Source: Blasia pusilla (Eukaryota > Marchantiophyta > Marchantiopsida > Blasiales). From it: 64,000 nucleotides of DNA. Shown one piece after another: positions 1 through 9,980 of the stretch. Made by a program: the position numbers and the translations under genes. Under the pieces are notes generated by a model. It was not told the DNA's origin, made no database searches, and saw only the letters and a program-made list of their open reading frames with translations. Within the stretch, counting starts at the first letter, position 1. Each line of letters opens with the position of its first letter. The DNA is taken from contig CM114272.1 in the NCBI GenBank assembly GCA_050084515.1, forward strand, positions 60,388,001 to 60,452,000. The letters are read 5' to 3'.

Positions 1-250
1 ATATATTAAGCAGTCCCACAGTTTTTTTTCCTCTTCCATATTTTGGCAACCCCTCTGAGTCCGACGAGTTGCAAATTGCACAAAATTTAGAAAACTGAAA
101 AATCAGTGGAATCATAAGTGTGGAACCAATCACTTTTTCCGTCCAAGGTCTGGAAAAAATCTATCATTTGCCCCGGGCTGAATAGAGTTCAAGCTCAAAG
201 TGAAGGTTCAGGAAAAATAAAAGTACAATCTAAAACCTCATTTTGCATCC
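1..250. repeat. Short non-coding stretch with one hairpin repeat
   Basis: I see no gene here. Positions 46-72 carry one diverged copy of the 27-bp palindrome that recurs across the first 12 kb: the right arm ends CCGACGAGTTGC and the left arm begins GCAACCCCTC. It lies just beyond the 3' end of the minus-strand MULE pseudogene. Confidence 0.5.
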
Positions 251-941
251 TCAAAGTGGTTTGTTTAAAATACTTCGCACTTCTTTGAGGGACAAAATTG
301 GTTGGTGGATTCCTACTCCTACCTCCGACTCTCTTAAAACTACAAGCAACACATAATACATGTGCTTACAAGGGAAATACCTTTTGCCACTTGTCTCTCT
401 TTGGACAAAGTCATCACATGAACATGTGGGAAAGCAACAGATGTGCACCACATACACCCCTGTGACACTTGAATTTCTGATGTTGTTCTGACGACCCAAT
501 ACATCCTTCCTATTCCATTGCCACTCAAGACATCTTTCGTGGCGATGATCTCCATTTTTGCCTCCCGAGCTCATGCAATTCGCTTTGCTCTCTCCACCGT
601 TGGCCTACACATTCTGTTTCTCTTCATCCCATTTCTAGACTCAAACAGAAATAATGGATTGAGATCATCCACCTTCTCCGGGTACATGTTGACATCAATC
701 TTGGGTTGAATACGAAATGCGAAGGTCTCTGTAATGCGAACATGCTCTGAACTTCCCCCGTCTACGAGTCTGAAACCGACACTTATAAGATTGTCCACTT
801 CGTCTTGAGTGCAGTTTGTACCTACGGCGATGGGCCAAATCGTGGGGGTATTCCCGGAAGCTCCAATGGCAGCCGGATAAGACTTCCGGAAAGCGCAAGA
901 TTCATTTGGGCAGAAGAAGTACTTCAATTGATCCCCGGTCC

Positions 942-1754
942 TTATAAATGATCAAAGGTTTTGAGTCCCCAAAACCCAGGCAGTGGTCGTCCAATCCTTG
1001 TATAGTTCTTATTTAGGAAAGTGCCGCATGCTCTCCTAATGCCATCAGATCCTGCCCTGCAGGTGGGTCCACGTCCTGGGTTGCTCCGAGATATATGCCA
1101 CCGCTTTAGGTTCCAATCCACCTCCATTACCGGAATCCCATATTGTTGAACCACCCTAGTGACAGGATGTTGCGAACTTCCAGCAAGGGAGGGCTTTTGA
1201 AATAAAACATTCACTGATTTTGGAGAAGTAACTCCATCACGGATTTGGGACGGGTCCGGGGTCCCCGAATACCTGGGCGGCGTAATTTCCTCATCCAAAT
1301 CAATCACCGGATTCGTTCCTCGATGCTGCCTCTTCACCTGCTTGAAGTCAAGATACTTATCTGGTCTCCACGAGTCTCGCTCGGACTGCTCTACCACCAT
1401 CTATATGGGACGTCTTGAAACCCGCCCACAAATATCCCCACCAATGTGTACGTCTTGCTCGAGTGGAGTTCCAGCTACGCACCGGTTGAAGGCTTCCACA
1501 TACATTTTTTCATCACCTGATCTCACAGCCGCCCTGACATAGAGCTCGTAGATCGACGGCCCCTTTCCTTTTGTTATGCCTTTTGTGAGGAAGATATGGG
1601 ATGCTGCAGATTGTAGCATTGCTCTTGCCTAGTCTTGTTGGCATGCCTCCACAAGTGAAATTCGTTGGCATGCTTGTGACGACCTCCACGAGGAATGAAC
1701 ACTTTCTGCTCCACTTGTGTTGGGGCAGAGGGCATTTTCATGAACGTTCAATCC
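942..1754 (-). pseudogene. Unrecognised middle segment of the MULE-like pseudogene
   Basis: This segment lies between the transposase core and the SWIM finger. The frame from 1,619 runs through ELYVRAAVRSGDEKMYVEAF, meets a TAG at 1,401-1,403, and continues in the same frame for another 152 codons with VKRQHRGTNPVIDLDEE. A different frame just upstream (about 1,730-1,620) reads like coding sequence (VEQKVFIPRGGRHKHANEFH), so a frameshift near 1,620 is likely. A candidate splice acceptor (TTGCAG) ends at 1,755. I do not recognise the family. It could be the normal spacer of this transposase or a captured fragment. Confidence 0.4.
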
Positions 1755-2107
1755 CTGCAACGACGGCAATGTTAGAAGGGAACGAAAATACCTTAGGAGT
1801 CAAAGAAATAAGCGACCTGTCGGAACCAGACAGGTTGCAGGCCCGAGGCATCCCATGAACGACTCTGCGACCCGTCGGGTCCCAATGTGTTGTAATCTTA
1901 AACCCACCTCACCCGCCTCTCGCAACCCGCATCCCGGTTTCCGTCGGGTTGCACACTCAAGGTTGGCAACCCGTCGATCCGGCAATGACTTGCTTGGTTT
2001 CTTGGGTTTGAAATCCATATAGTTCCCACGCTTCTCACCCTGAGCTACAACTTAACTTAACAAACAATTCTCAGCGTGAGCTTGACAAGATAAAATAGTG
2101 AACTCAC
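1755..2107 (-). repeat. Probable MULE intron filled with hairpin repeats
   Basis: On the minus strand the transposase reading frame runs into CGGAAG|GTGAGT at 2,107 and a CGTTGCAG acceptor ends at 1,755, which gives an intron of about 353 bp. Inside it are several diverged copies of the GCAACYCGTCGGA palindrome family, for example 1,812-1,838 and further half copies up to about 1,985. The same repeat also fills introns of the neighbouring plus-strand gene. Confidence 0.5.
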
Positions 2108-4045
2108 CTTCCGCATGAAGTTTCCCCATTGTCTCATACGTACAGTCCACCAACTCAACCAAGAGCACAACTCTTTGAACTTCCCCTCAATCGCATGCTT
2201 CCTCCACCACCCATGAAGTTCTTCCTGGCATTCCATGGCCTGCTTCAAGATTTTGCTGTCCTTGCAGCGTTGGAGTAGAGTGACATGCTCTGTCCTCTTA
2301 TTCTCCTTGATGCAAGATTTGGTGTACCGGGTCACAGACTGTTGCCAATGGAAAGCATCCGACCTTTCCCTCTCCGGTTGAACCTCTCCACCCCAGAACA
2401 CTTCCCGGATATCAATCCACCCAGGTTGTGCATTGTCTGCCATGAACCCATAAATTTCCGGAGGTGGCCTTTTGTTTTCTTTCACCACCTCCAATAAGAG
2501 TAACCAGCACATCTTCAAACTGCCAACGTCTTTCGCCTTTACTTCACAGAAAAATATAGTTTTGAGTCCCTTCTCCAAATGGTCATAAACGTGAGCACCC
2601 ATCGTCAACCATCCGTTCAGCACTCTGTAGCAAATATCAAAGCTTACCCAGCTCCCGTAAAGATCTTCCCCTTCCCTCATTCGATCTAGAAGATCGAGGC
2701 CACTCGACGGACCTGTCGTTGACATTTTGAAGACATAGGCCTTGGATCCCTCGCCTCCTTGGCCCATGAATTGCCATCTCTGAAATGAATGGAAATCTGG
2801 AGTTGGCCCTGTTTCTGGCGATGGCATCCATTTCGGCCGTCTTTCCATCCAGAACTCGTATTTGACGCAGCAAATTCCGGAAGCATTCAGGATCAGCGAG
2901 AAATGCGAGATTTTCCCATAGTTGTTTCTCCTCAACCGCCGTGATCTTGCCCTGTCCAGGGATTCCAAGCAATTGTTCACAAATTTGTGATGCCGTTGTG
3001 AGCTTGATCACTCCGGGCTTAGAACCCGGAGAGTTTCTGTAGACCTCGGCTACTTTCTTCGCCACATCCTCCTTGATGTGTCTTTGAATTGCATCGGTCA
3101 CAGGATGAGTGTGGGAGCCAACATGAATCCCGGCCTTTGTGTACTCGGCGTGGAGCCCAAGTTGTGGACAATGAAAATATGTATGCAGGACACGCTCCAA
3201 CGCGGAAGGGCGATGCCTGACAATGAGGACATCGATGGCCTCCCGGCGGTATGGTGGCACCGACCTCGTATGGAGTTTTTGCATTCTTGGGAGGGAATTG
3301 CGACGTATTGACTCGCCCGTTGCACTCTAGATACGGGTATGCTGGACTTCTACACTCCAAGGCTCCCACGCATTGGCGGCGGAAGACAATCCAAGGACCA
3401 TCTGGAATGGAAGCACTGGTCCATTGAAGCCTACACCATCGATGACAATCAGACTTTCTGTCCATACCCTTCAGGCGTCCTCCATCCTTCTTTTGAGTAG
3501 GAGCAGCAAGTGGAGGCAACTCAAAAATGCAATTACCATCGTACGTCGGCGGCAGCTCGTCAACAAGAATGTGCTTGAACATTTTCAAGGCCAGAGACGA
3601 AAGCAAACTATTGCCTGATACTCGCAAGAGGAACGAGTAGGCGGACAGAGGGCCCGATTGGTGTCCGACAGATCCATTGAGGTTGATAACATCCGGAATC
3701 TCTTCAGGAAGAAAAACATTGTTACGAGCGTGCGAAGTTGGAGTCGAAGCCGGATCTGCAAAGCTTGGAGTTGCAAATGTAGAGCTCGGAGCACTAGGAA
3801 ATTGTAGACCGTCTACTTGGGAAACAGACGAATTGAGGGGCAGGCCGTAAACTCTGTATTGACCATTTGCTAGAGGTAGGAGATTCCATACTTTACGGTC
3901 TGAGGTCACTGGCTGGACCATCTCACCTATTATGTCTTCCGTACCGTCCACCCTAACATCTTTGGATACAAAGATGGTTCCAATTTGGAGAAGAAATCGA
4001 AAATCCAGACAGACAATTTTCATCCACTGCTATGAAAGACTCACG

Positions 4046-4086
4046 AGCTTGGGGTCGAATAATTTCTGATTATTCGACCCCAAGCT
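4046..4086. repeat. Perfect 18-bp inverted repeat with 5-base loop
   Basis: AGCTTGGGGTCGAATAAT at 4,046-4,063 is followed by TTCTG and then by the exact reverse complement at 4,069-4,086. It sits about 25 bp upstream of the first methionine codon (4,023) of the minus-strand MULE-like gene, so it could lie in its leader or core promoter. Its sequence is unrelated to the 27-bp palindrome family nearby. Confidence 0.85.
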
Positions 4087-4440
4087 TGATGATTATGGGC
4101 CGCCAGATGAGTGCCACAAGTGAGCTTAACATAATTATCCATTCCCAGAAATTTCGTACGGGAGGAGGGTGAGAATGAGAAAGAGAATCAGAATGAGAAT
4201 GAGAATTTTTAATTTATAGTGAATGGGAAAACAGATACTCCTGACAGATTTTTACTGACAAGATGAAATCGGTGGGTGACTTTGTCTGACACAATGGATC
4301 CAAGTCTGTAACAACACATTCAATTCTGTTGCAATGTGTTACCGGATTTGGGAAGCAGAGGGTTGCGAATCACACTTCATTTTGTTGGAACCCGTCGGAG
4401 TCCTGGTAACTCAAAAATTACCAGAAGCTAACCGAAGCCT
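4087..4440. other. Spacer between divergent pseudogenes
   Basis: No gene is visible. There is a purine-rich GAGAATGAG-type low-complexity tract at about 4,170-4,210. After it, partial copies of the palindrome family begin at about 4,385. Confidence 0.5.
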
Positions 4441-4981
4441 GCAACCCGTCAGCTTCGGACAGGTTGCACGCTTCTGCCAAACATTGTCGAAGCGAGCAAC
4501 CCGTCGCTCTTCGACGAGTTGCTCGGATACCGCTCCTTCTTGCCCGAAAGATGTCGGAGGCGTGCTAACCGTCGGTTCCTCGACGAGTTCCTCGAGTGCC
4601 TCACCTATTTGCCCAAAGACGGCGAGGCGTGCAACCCGTCGCCCTCCAATGGGTTGCGCAAGGGCCTCGCCTTGTGGTGCTTACATGAAGTGTGCAGCAA
4701 GTCGGACTCAGACGACTTGCGCGGGAAGCCCTTAACCCTTGACGAGGGAAGCGTGCAAGCCAACGGTCTCCGACGGATTTCCTGGGTACGTCCCGTTCCC
4801 GTCCCAAACATGGCGGAGGTGCGCAACATGTCGATCTCCGACGGGTTGCGTGGATACCTCGCGTTCTTTTCCGAAGATGACGGAGGCGCTCAACCCGTCG
4901 ATCTCCGACGGGTTGCTCGCGCACGTGGCGACGTAACCAGGATGGCGAAGGCGCGCAACCTGTCGGACTCCGACGGGTTGC
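4441..4981. repeat. Tandem array of about nine hairpin units, period near 67 bp
   Basis: Palindromes start at about 4,441, 4,496, 4,564, 4,631, 4,697, 4,755, 4,823, 4,890 and 4,955, so the spacing is 55-68 bp. Each has arms related to GCAACYCGTCGGA and its reverse complement. The DNA between them is also repeated: versions of CCAAAGATGGCGGAGGCG recur between hairpins. Centres and arms differ from unit to unit. The array ends about 90 bp before a TATA box, so it occupies the likely upstream promoter of the ParB/methyltransferase gene. Confidence 0.85.
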
Positions 4982-5070
4982 CATTTTTCACCTCCGGACT
5001 TCCGTAACCTCCGGCACGTCGCCGTCGAACGGACGACGGGACCCAACGATCATCCCAACGGCTAGAAAAG

Positions 5071-5078
5071 TATAAATA
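5071..5078 (+). promoter_or_regulatory. TATA box of the ParB/methyltransferase gene
   Basis: TATAAATA stands in the context GAAAAGTATAAATAGGGC. Transcription would start near 5,100, leaving a leader of about 270 bases before the first good ATG at 5,371. That leader contains short repeats of GAGCGAGACGGTTCGA type (5,205-5,300). Confidence 0.6.
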
Positions 5079-5370
5079 GGGCATAAATCGCTCATTTTCG
5101 GTTTCTCATTTCGCGATCTCCATTCCTCACTCTCCCGCGCAGCAGCTGATCAGATACGAAGGGGCGTTTCATACGACGACACATCGCGAGTCGATAGGAG
5201 GGAACGAGAGCAAGACGGTTCGACCGAACGAGAGCGAGACGGTTCGACTGAACCATTGCGAGACGATTCGAGCTACCCATCAAGGCGATTCGAGCTACCC
5301 ATCTCGACATCAGCAAGGCGACTGATCAAGGGATTCATTGTGGACATAGGTGGAGGCATTTTCAGAAAAA

Positions 5371-5989
5371 ATGACAAGGAAAAAATCACAAGCCAACAAG
5401 TCTGGGAGCTTCACTCCGAAGTCCATTAGGACTCCTGCGTCAGCATCTCCTGGCGAATGAAATTAGGCAGCAGGAAATCGAGGAGCGAGAAAGGGAAGCG
5501 GAGATGCACAACCAGGTGCTTCTTGCGAGACGTGTTCAAGAGGCGCTCGATAAACAGAATGCAGAGGCTGAGACGTCGTAGGCCTTGAAGAAAAGGATCG
5601 CCGACGAAAAGAGAGAAAAGAAGCGTCTGGACGCGTCGGTGAGGAGAGAAGAATTGGCTAAAGCAAGGAGGGAAAAAGTGATAGCCATTGACGATAGCCC
5701 TGCCCGTCCAACCGAAAGTGTTGAGATGCAGGAAATGTCCCCCATGAAGTCCGGGGACATAATCAACATAGTGGAAACACCAGAAGTTCAAATCAAGGAC
5801 GACGAGGTCATGAGGACCGCCAGCGTGGAGATGGTGGACATTGCTGAAGAAGCCGGAGAGCGGTCATTCTCGTCTCCAAGCCCGGCGAAAGACATCGACC
5901 TCTATCGGATCGACGAGTTCCCAGTCGATTTTCCAGCTTCTGTCTCAGACAAGTTGGCTGGTCAAGAAACCGACCCCATTTTCGAGCGG
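5371..5989 (+). pseudogene. Exon 1: charged coiled-coil N-terminus
   Basis: The ATG at 5,371 opens MTRKKSQANKSGSF, which hits a stop at 5,458. The sequence continues in another frame as a long charged helix (RQQEIEEREREAEMHNQVLL). A TAG at 5,579-5,581 interrupts it, and then comes EKREKKRLDASVRREELAKA with heptad-like spacing, followed by an acidic, Pro/Ser-rich tail ending IFER at the splice donor CGG|GTAAGA (5,990). I do not know the family. The helix suggests an oligomerisation segment. If intron 1 is not removed, a stop follows at 6,011. Confidence 0.5.
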
Positions 5990-6078
5990 GTAAGAGAGGA
6001 TCTGGGTTTTTGAATTATGTGAATTGCAATTCATTGGGAATTCAGTGTAGCTTATTGATCTTGTCTCGGTTCTGACAG
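5990..6078 (+). other. Intron 1, 89 bp
   Basis: The donor is GTAAGA and the acceptor is TTCTGACAG. Removing it joins ERV to VKQMALMEG in frame. It has no hairpin repeats, unlike the other two introns of the gene. Confidence 0.6.
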
Positions 6079-6554
6079 GTGGTAAAGCAGATGGCACTCA
6101 TGGAGGGCCACAATGCCCCGAGGATTCCACTCTGCCGATTGCAGACAATGGAATACGTCCGCGAAATTCAGTCCGACGAGGACATCGCGAAGCTTAAACA
6201 ATCGGCGGCGACAAAGATCCCACGCCGATGACTTTCCTCCCTTCTATGTTCAGCCTTACGACGAGCATGGAACCCAAGCTCTGGTTACGGAGGAGGACTT
6301 GGAAAAGCTCGACACATTCTGGAGGATGCGAGACCAGGATTTCAGAAGGCAAGTAGAGGGCACGGAATTCAGCTGGATGACGAATCTGCATTTCTTCATC
6401 TGGGATGGAAATCACAGGTTCATGGCGTGGACCAAGTTTGCGGAGGAGCGGCCCCCAACTCATTGGAGGCACATTTTTGCATGAAGGCAGTGGTCCTTCA
6501 TCCATTCCCTCATCACATGGCGACGGTGGAGATGGCAATGCATGCCATGAACAC
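6079..6554 (+). pseudogene. Exon 2: ParB/Srx-like domain
   Basis: The block starts IPLCRLQTMEYVREIQSDED and stops at TGA 6,229; the frame must shift by one near 6,220. The next frame carries YVQPYDEHGTQALVTEEDLE and then LHFFIWDGNHRFMAWTKF. A strand followed by xxDGNHRxxA is the hallmark loop of ParB/sulfiredoxin-like nuclease-fold domains (usually DGxHRxxA). A second shift near 6,470 restores CMKAVVLHPFPHHMATVEMA up to the GTGAGT donor at 6,555. In bacteria this fold binds or cleaves DNA or acts as a nucleotide switch; a role here is inference. Confidence 0.55.
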
Positions 6555-6607
6555 GTGAGTATCTTCTTGCTGGGTCGGCACGGTTGTTGGGATGCTTTTA
6601 CACTTAC

Positions 6608-7196
6608 GCAACTCGTCGGACTCCGACGAGTTGCTCGATTGATGAATGGGTTAGGTTTTTCTTTGCCGAAAGCAACTCGTCGGACTCCGACGAGTTGCTC
6701 GACTCGACGCTTTTTCATGATGTTTTTTTAAGAATGCAACTCGTCGGACTCCGACGAGTTGTTCAATTGACCACAGATTTAATCAGTTTTTGGCCCAAAG
6801 CAAACCGTCGGAGTCCGACGGGTTGCTCGACTGGCCGCCTTTTCAGGATGTTTTTTGAAGAATGCAACTCGTCGGACTCCGACGAGTTGTTCGACTGACC
6901 GTAGGTTTAGTATGTTTTTTGCCCAAAGCAACCCGTCGGAGTCAGACGGGTTGCTTGACTCGAAACTGTTTTTGGCCGAAATCAACTCGTCGGAGTCCGA
7001 CAAGTTGCATTCGGAAGTTGGTTCCCCAAATTTCGTGTCAAATTGCAAGTTTCCATTCAATTGGGCAACCTGTCGGACTCCGACGGGTTGCTATGTTCAC
7101 GTTAGTATGTTCAGTTGCACAACCCGTCGGAGTTCGACGGGTTGAAACCAGTCATTAGCAAATCTGAATGCAATCCGTCGGACTCCGACGAGTTGC
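6608..7196. repeat. Tandem hairpin array in intron 2, period near 64 bp
   Basis: Palindromes of 27 bp lie at 6,608, 6,672, 6,736, 6,800, 6,865, 6,928, 6,982, 7,065, about 7,118 and 7,170. Several are perfect: arm GCAACTCGTCGGA, central C, then the reverse-complement arm. Others are GCAACCCGTCGGA with central G. Where one arm has CTCG the other usually has CGAG, and where one has CCCG the other has CGGG, so arm changes are mostly matched. Spacers contain recurring TTTTTGGCC/CAAAG and TTTTTTGAAGAAT pieces. Confidence 0.88.
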
Positions 7197-7374
7197 ATCA
7201 TTTAGCTCGAACCTAGAATCCGACCTTGAGCTGTGACGACCCGTCGGAGTTCGACGGGTTGAAACCACGCATTAGCAAATCTGAATGCAATCCTTCGGAA
7301 TCCGACGAGTTGCATCATTTAGCTCAAACCTAGAATTCAACCTTGAGCTGTGACGACCCGTCGGAGTCCGACGG
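7141..7374. repeat. 117-bp tandem duplication with two hairpins per unit
   Basis: The segment starting GTTGAAACCA at 7,141 repeats at 7,258 with only a few base changes (GAATCCGACC against GAATTCAACC, for example). Each unit holds one CTCG-type and one CCCG-type palindrome, so the duplication enlarged the hairpin array recently. Confidence 0.88.
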
Positions 7375-7423
7375 GTTGCAGGAACCCATGTAATTTCCTG
7401 ACGGGTTGAGTTTGGATGTGCAG

Positions 7424-9427
7424 GATTGTATCGGAGGGGAATGTCACCCACCACTAGATCCAGGACTGCGATCGGGTGAGGAAGGTCCTTACGACGCACC
7501 CGGGAGAGTATAGGGGGTTCTTGGGCGATGCCCTTGTCAATCAGATGCTTGCAAAGGGTGCTCAGATAAAGAAGAAAACTTGGGCAAATAAGTTTATTTC
7601 CCAAGATGCAGCCGTAACCATCCTTTGCTGGTCGAAGATCTGCATCATGCAAGAAGAGCGCTGACCGAGCTGGAGCGGAGGGAGAAGGTATCTGCGTCTG
7701 AGCGCGCGAAATTCATCCAAGCTGCAGTATCTGCAGCAGCGAAATACACGGCGAGCAAGATGCAGCGATATATCAGCATTCTCAACCCCGAACTTGGTCA
7801 GGAGTTCTACAAGGAGCTGAAGGCGATTATCAAGCGCCAGCGGAAAAGGGATGAAGATCCGCATGGTCGGATTGGGGAGAAAGTGTCCCTGGATTGCGTG
7901 CATCGGTTTGCGTTGTCCGGCATAAGCAAGTTTAGGAGGATCCGACTGATGAAAATCAGTCTCGAGGGCACAAAGGCCCAGAAGAGGGTGGCACACCATC
8001 CTCCGGGTGTGTTTGATCCAATGATCTCCCACTGGCTTCGCGAATGGTCATTCTGGGACGCGTTGCGGGTTATCGGGAAGTCTGTGATGGAGGGTCTGCC
8101 CATCCCGGATGAAGCAAACCTGGAAAGTTCTGGAGATTTCGAGGTTTGGCTCGACGACATCCGGGACAAGCCAATCAAAAACCCAAGATTCAAGACAATG
8201 TTCAAGGTTTGCGTCCTCCCTCAGGAAGAGCTTGACGAAGAAGTAGAGGGGAACAAACGCGATCAAGCGAAGAAGAAGCGAGATCTACAGGAGCACACGG
8301 CCGATTCTGTTCGACTAAAAGCTGCCCAACAGATGGTCTTCAGGTACCTCGTCCAGTGTAAGAATGCAGGTATGTGGGGAAAATTACCGGCAGCCTTGAA
8401 ATTGTGGGCTTCGCCTCCGGATGCAGAGACATTCTCCATGTACGACATGGAGATGGGGCAGCACATGTCCGATTGGAAGGTGGAGAATTGCCCCATTTGG
8501 CTCGACTTCAACGACCCCGAAGACATCACCGATAAGGATTTACGAGTGCTTCATGATGCAGTGGCCTCAGGACAAGACGACATCCCCAATTTTGTGCAGC
8601 CTGAAGACTTCTTTGGAGGAGATACAGAAGAGCAAGCCCAAAAGACAGGTGAGTTGGCTTCCAAGGTCCGCACAGCCACAGACAAATCCACAGCGGGTCT
8701 CAAAGGCAAGGCAAGGGGAGGGAAAAATTCAGAGGCCGAGTCTTCCCAAAGAGAGGCTAAAGATTCAAGACCAGAGGCGGAATCGTCTGGGCGAGGGGGG
8801 AGAGAGGGTCGGACCAGGTCCTCGGCGAAAAAAACCCCACCAGAGTCTGAGGTCATAGAGACCCCGACAAGCCGTCCGCATACTCGGGAGAAGCGGAAGC
8901 GAGAGGTGCCAGGGTTGTCCCAAGGAGAATACAGTCCATCATCCTTGGGAAGACACAGACAAACAACGACCCGGACAAGCGTCCTCCTTCAGTTCACTCC
9001 TTTACTTGATGAGCTGAAGAGCTTCAGTTCTCAAGCGTCGACACCAGCCATCGATAAATTGACAACGCTGGGACGGAAGCTCCAACGAAACGGGCACGCT
9101 GCCTAGACGGTGAATGGAGTAGTCGAAGAGGTTGCAGTGGATCTCTTGATCGCTGATCTGCCCTCGGGGTTGCGACTTTGGGGCGATAATCCGTCGGACG
9201 AGGTACCTGACTGGAATGTGTAGCTCTCTTATGACCAAATTGCGCTATTGTTCTCCTTTGCAGACGCCTATCTGAGTGACAGAGGTTGCTTCTTGGTGTT
9301 GACTGGAGGAAGCGAGTACGAGCTCTTCAACCTCCAATGCGTCAAGAGGTCGCTAAAGTGGAGGACGGCGCAATCGTGGATCATAAAAAATGAGTACCCA
9401 CTCCGATCCGCGACCAGTCAGATTCGG
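7424..9427 (+). pseudogene. Exon 3: helical middle region plus methyltransferase motif IV
   Basis: After an in-frame TAG at 7,455 the block reads RVRKVLTTHPGEYRGFLGDA. It shifts frame near 7,630 and then stays open for nearly 1.5 kb to a TAG at 9,104. This part is a helical region (RRALTELERREKVSASERAK), a Trp-rich stretch around SHWLREWSFWDALRVIG, an acidic patch, and a basic/Ser-rich linker at 8,680-8,960. Beyond the TAG the same frame gives VDLLIADLPSGLRLWG, then a second TAG near 9,220, then AYLSDRGCFLVLTGG. The first resembles motif IV (DLxxxDPPYG) with DPPY changed to DLPS; the second matches the strand after it (LKxGGxxxxxTG). It ends at CGG|GTAAGG (9,428). Confidence 0.58.
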
Positions 9428-9980
9428 GTAAGGCTCAATTCTTGTAGTATAATCTCAATTATATTTTAATGATGTGTATAATGAGTGTTTATCTCCGTTG
9501 AGTGAGTATAATGAGTGTCAATCTCCGTTTTTTTTTGTCTGTGAGCAACCCGTCGGAAGGCGACGGGTTGCTGTCTTAGAGCAGCCCATGCTCGGCTGAG
9601 AGCAACTCGTCGGTTTCCGACGGGTTGCATCTTTCCCACATACACAGGGAAAATCGTGGTGTACCTGCAACCCGTCGGAAACCTGCAACCCGCAAGAACC
9701 CGTGGTTGCAGTTGCTTTTGGTTTTTCCCTGTGTTTCCAGAAAGCTACAACCCGTCTGATAGCGACGGGTTGCTCTTAGCCGAACATGGGCTGCTATAGG
9801 CCAGCAACCCGTCGCCTTCCGACGGGTTGCTCACAGACAAAAACAACGGAGCCCGACGGGTTGGTCCGGGACAAAACAACCCGTCAGAATCCGACAGGTT
9901 GATCCAAAGTTAGTAATTGAAAATGTTCTCAAGCCGACTTCTTTAGTTGCTGACATTGTTTCCAACGTGCTTATTTGCAG
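9428..9980 (+). other. Intron 3, 553 bp, holding a large foldback
   Basis: The donor is GTAAGG and the acceptor is CTTATTTGCAG, ending at 9,980. Joining CGG to ATGGACCATTCC keeps the frame. Most of the intron is the inverted structure described separately. Confidence 0.6.
9522..9852. repeat. Foldback of about 330 bp made of smaller hairpins
   Basis: The left arm (about 9,522-9,655) reads CTCCGTT...TTTTGTCTGTGAGC, then a palindrome, then AGCAGCCCATGCTCGGCT, a second palindrome, and ACACAGGGAAAA. The right arm (about 9,723-9,852) carries the same series as its reverse complement. Arms are near 130 bp with a loop of about 67 bp, which has its own partial palindrome. The RNA or single-stranded DNA could form a long branched stem. 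Confidence 0.85.

Larger units (their letters stand above)
251..4023 (-). pseudogene. MULE-like transposase pseudogene with SWIM zinc finger
   Basis: This is a decayed Mutator-like transposase read right to left. The N-terminal part (4,023 to about 3,300) is unrecognised at first and then becomes rich in Cys/His. A second frame (3,284 to about 2,880) contains FHCPQLGLHAEYTKAGIHVG followed by SHTHP, a pattern like the WRKY-GCM1/FLYWCH zinc domains found upstream of MULE cores. A third frame (about 2,880-2,108) holds the transposase core, with GFMADNAQPGW, then IREVFWGG, then DAFHWQQS. These match the usual D...(C/D)xFH spacing of MULEs. At the 3' end (251-574) a SWIM finger is clear: CSC, 13 or more residues, then PCKHMYYVL. 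Three frame changes and an in-frame TAG at 1,401-1,403 show it is not functional as it stands. The domain order is typical for the family; the WRKY/GCM identity is my inference. Confidence 0.72.
6555..7423 (+). other. Intron 2, about 869 bp, packed with hairpins
   Basis: The donor is ACAC|GTGAGT and the acceptor is GGATGTGCAG. Nearly the whole intron is made of the palindrome array described separately, plus a 117-bp tandem duplication at its 3' end. I see no coding sequence in it. Confidence 0.6.

Noticed and set aside
4601-5084. Overlapping ORFs rich in RRSPTGCA-type repeats around 4.6-5.1 kb
   Set aside because: These are translations of the palindrome array in several frames on both strands, with no frame preferred.
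6608-7374. Regularly spaced repeats resembling a CRISPR array
   Set aside because: The repeated unit is a full palindrome, the spacers are themselves repeated, the array lies in a spliced intron of a eukaryotic genome, and no cas genes are present.
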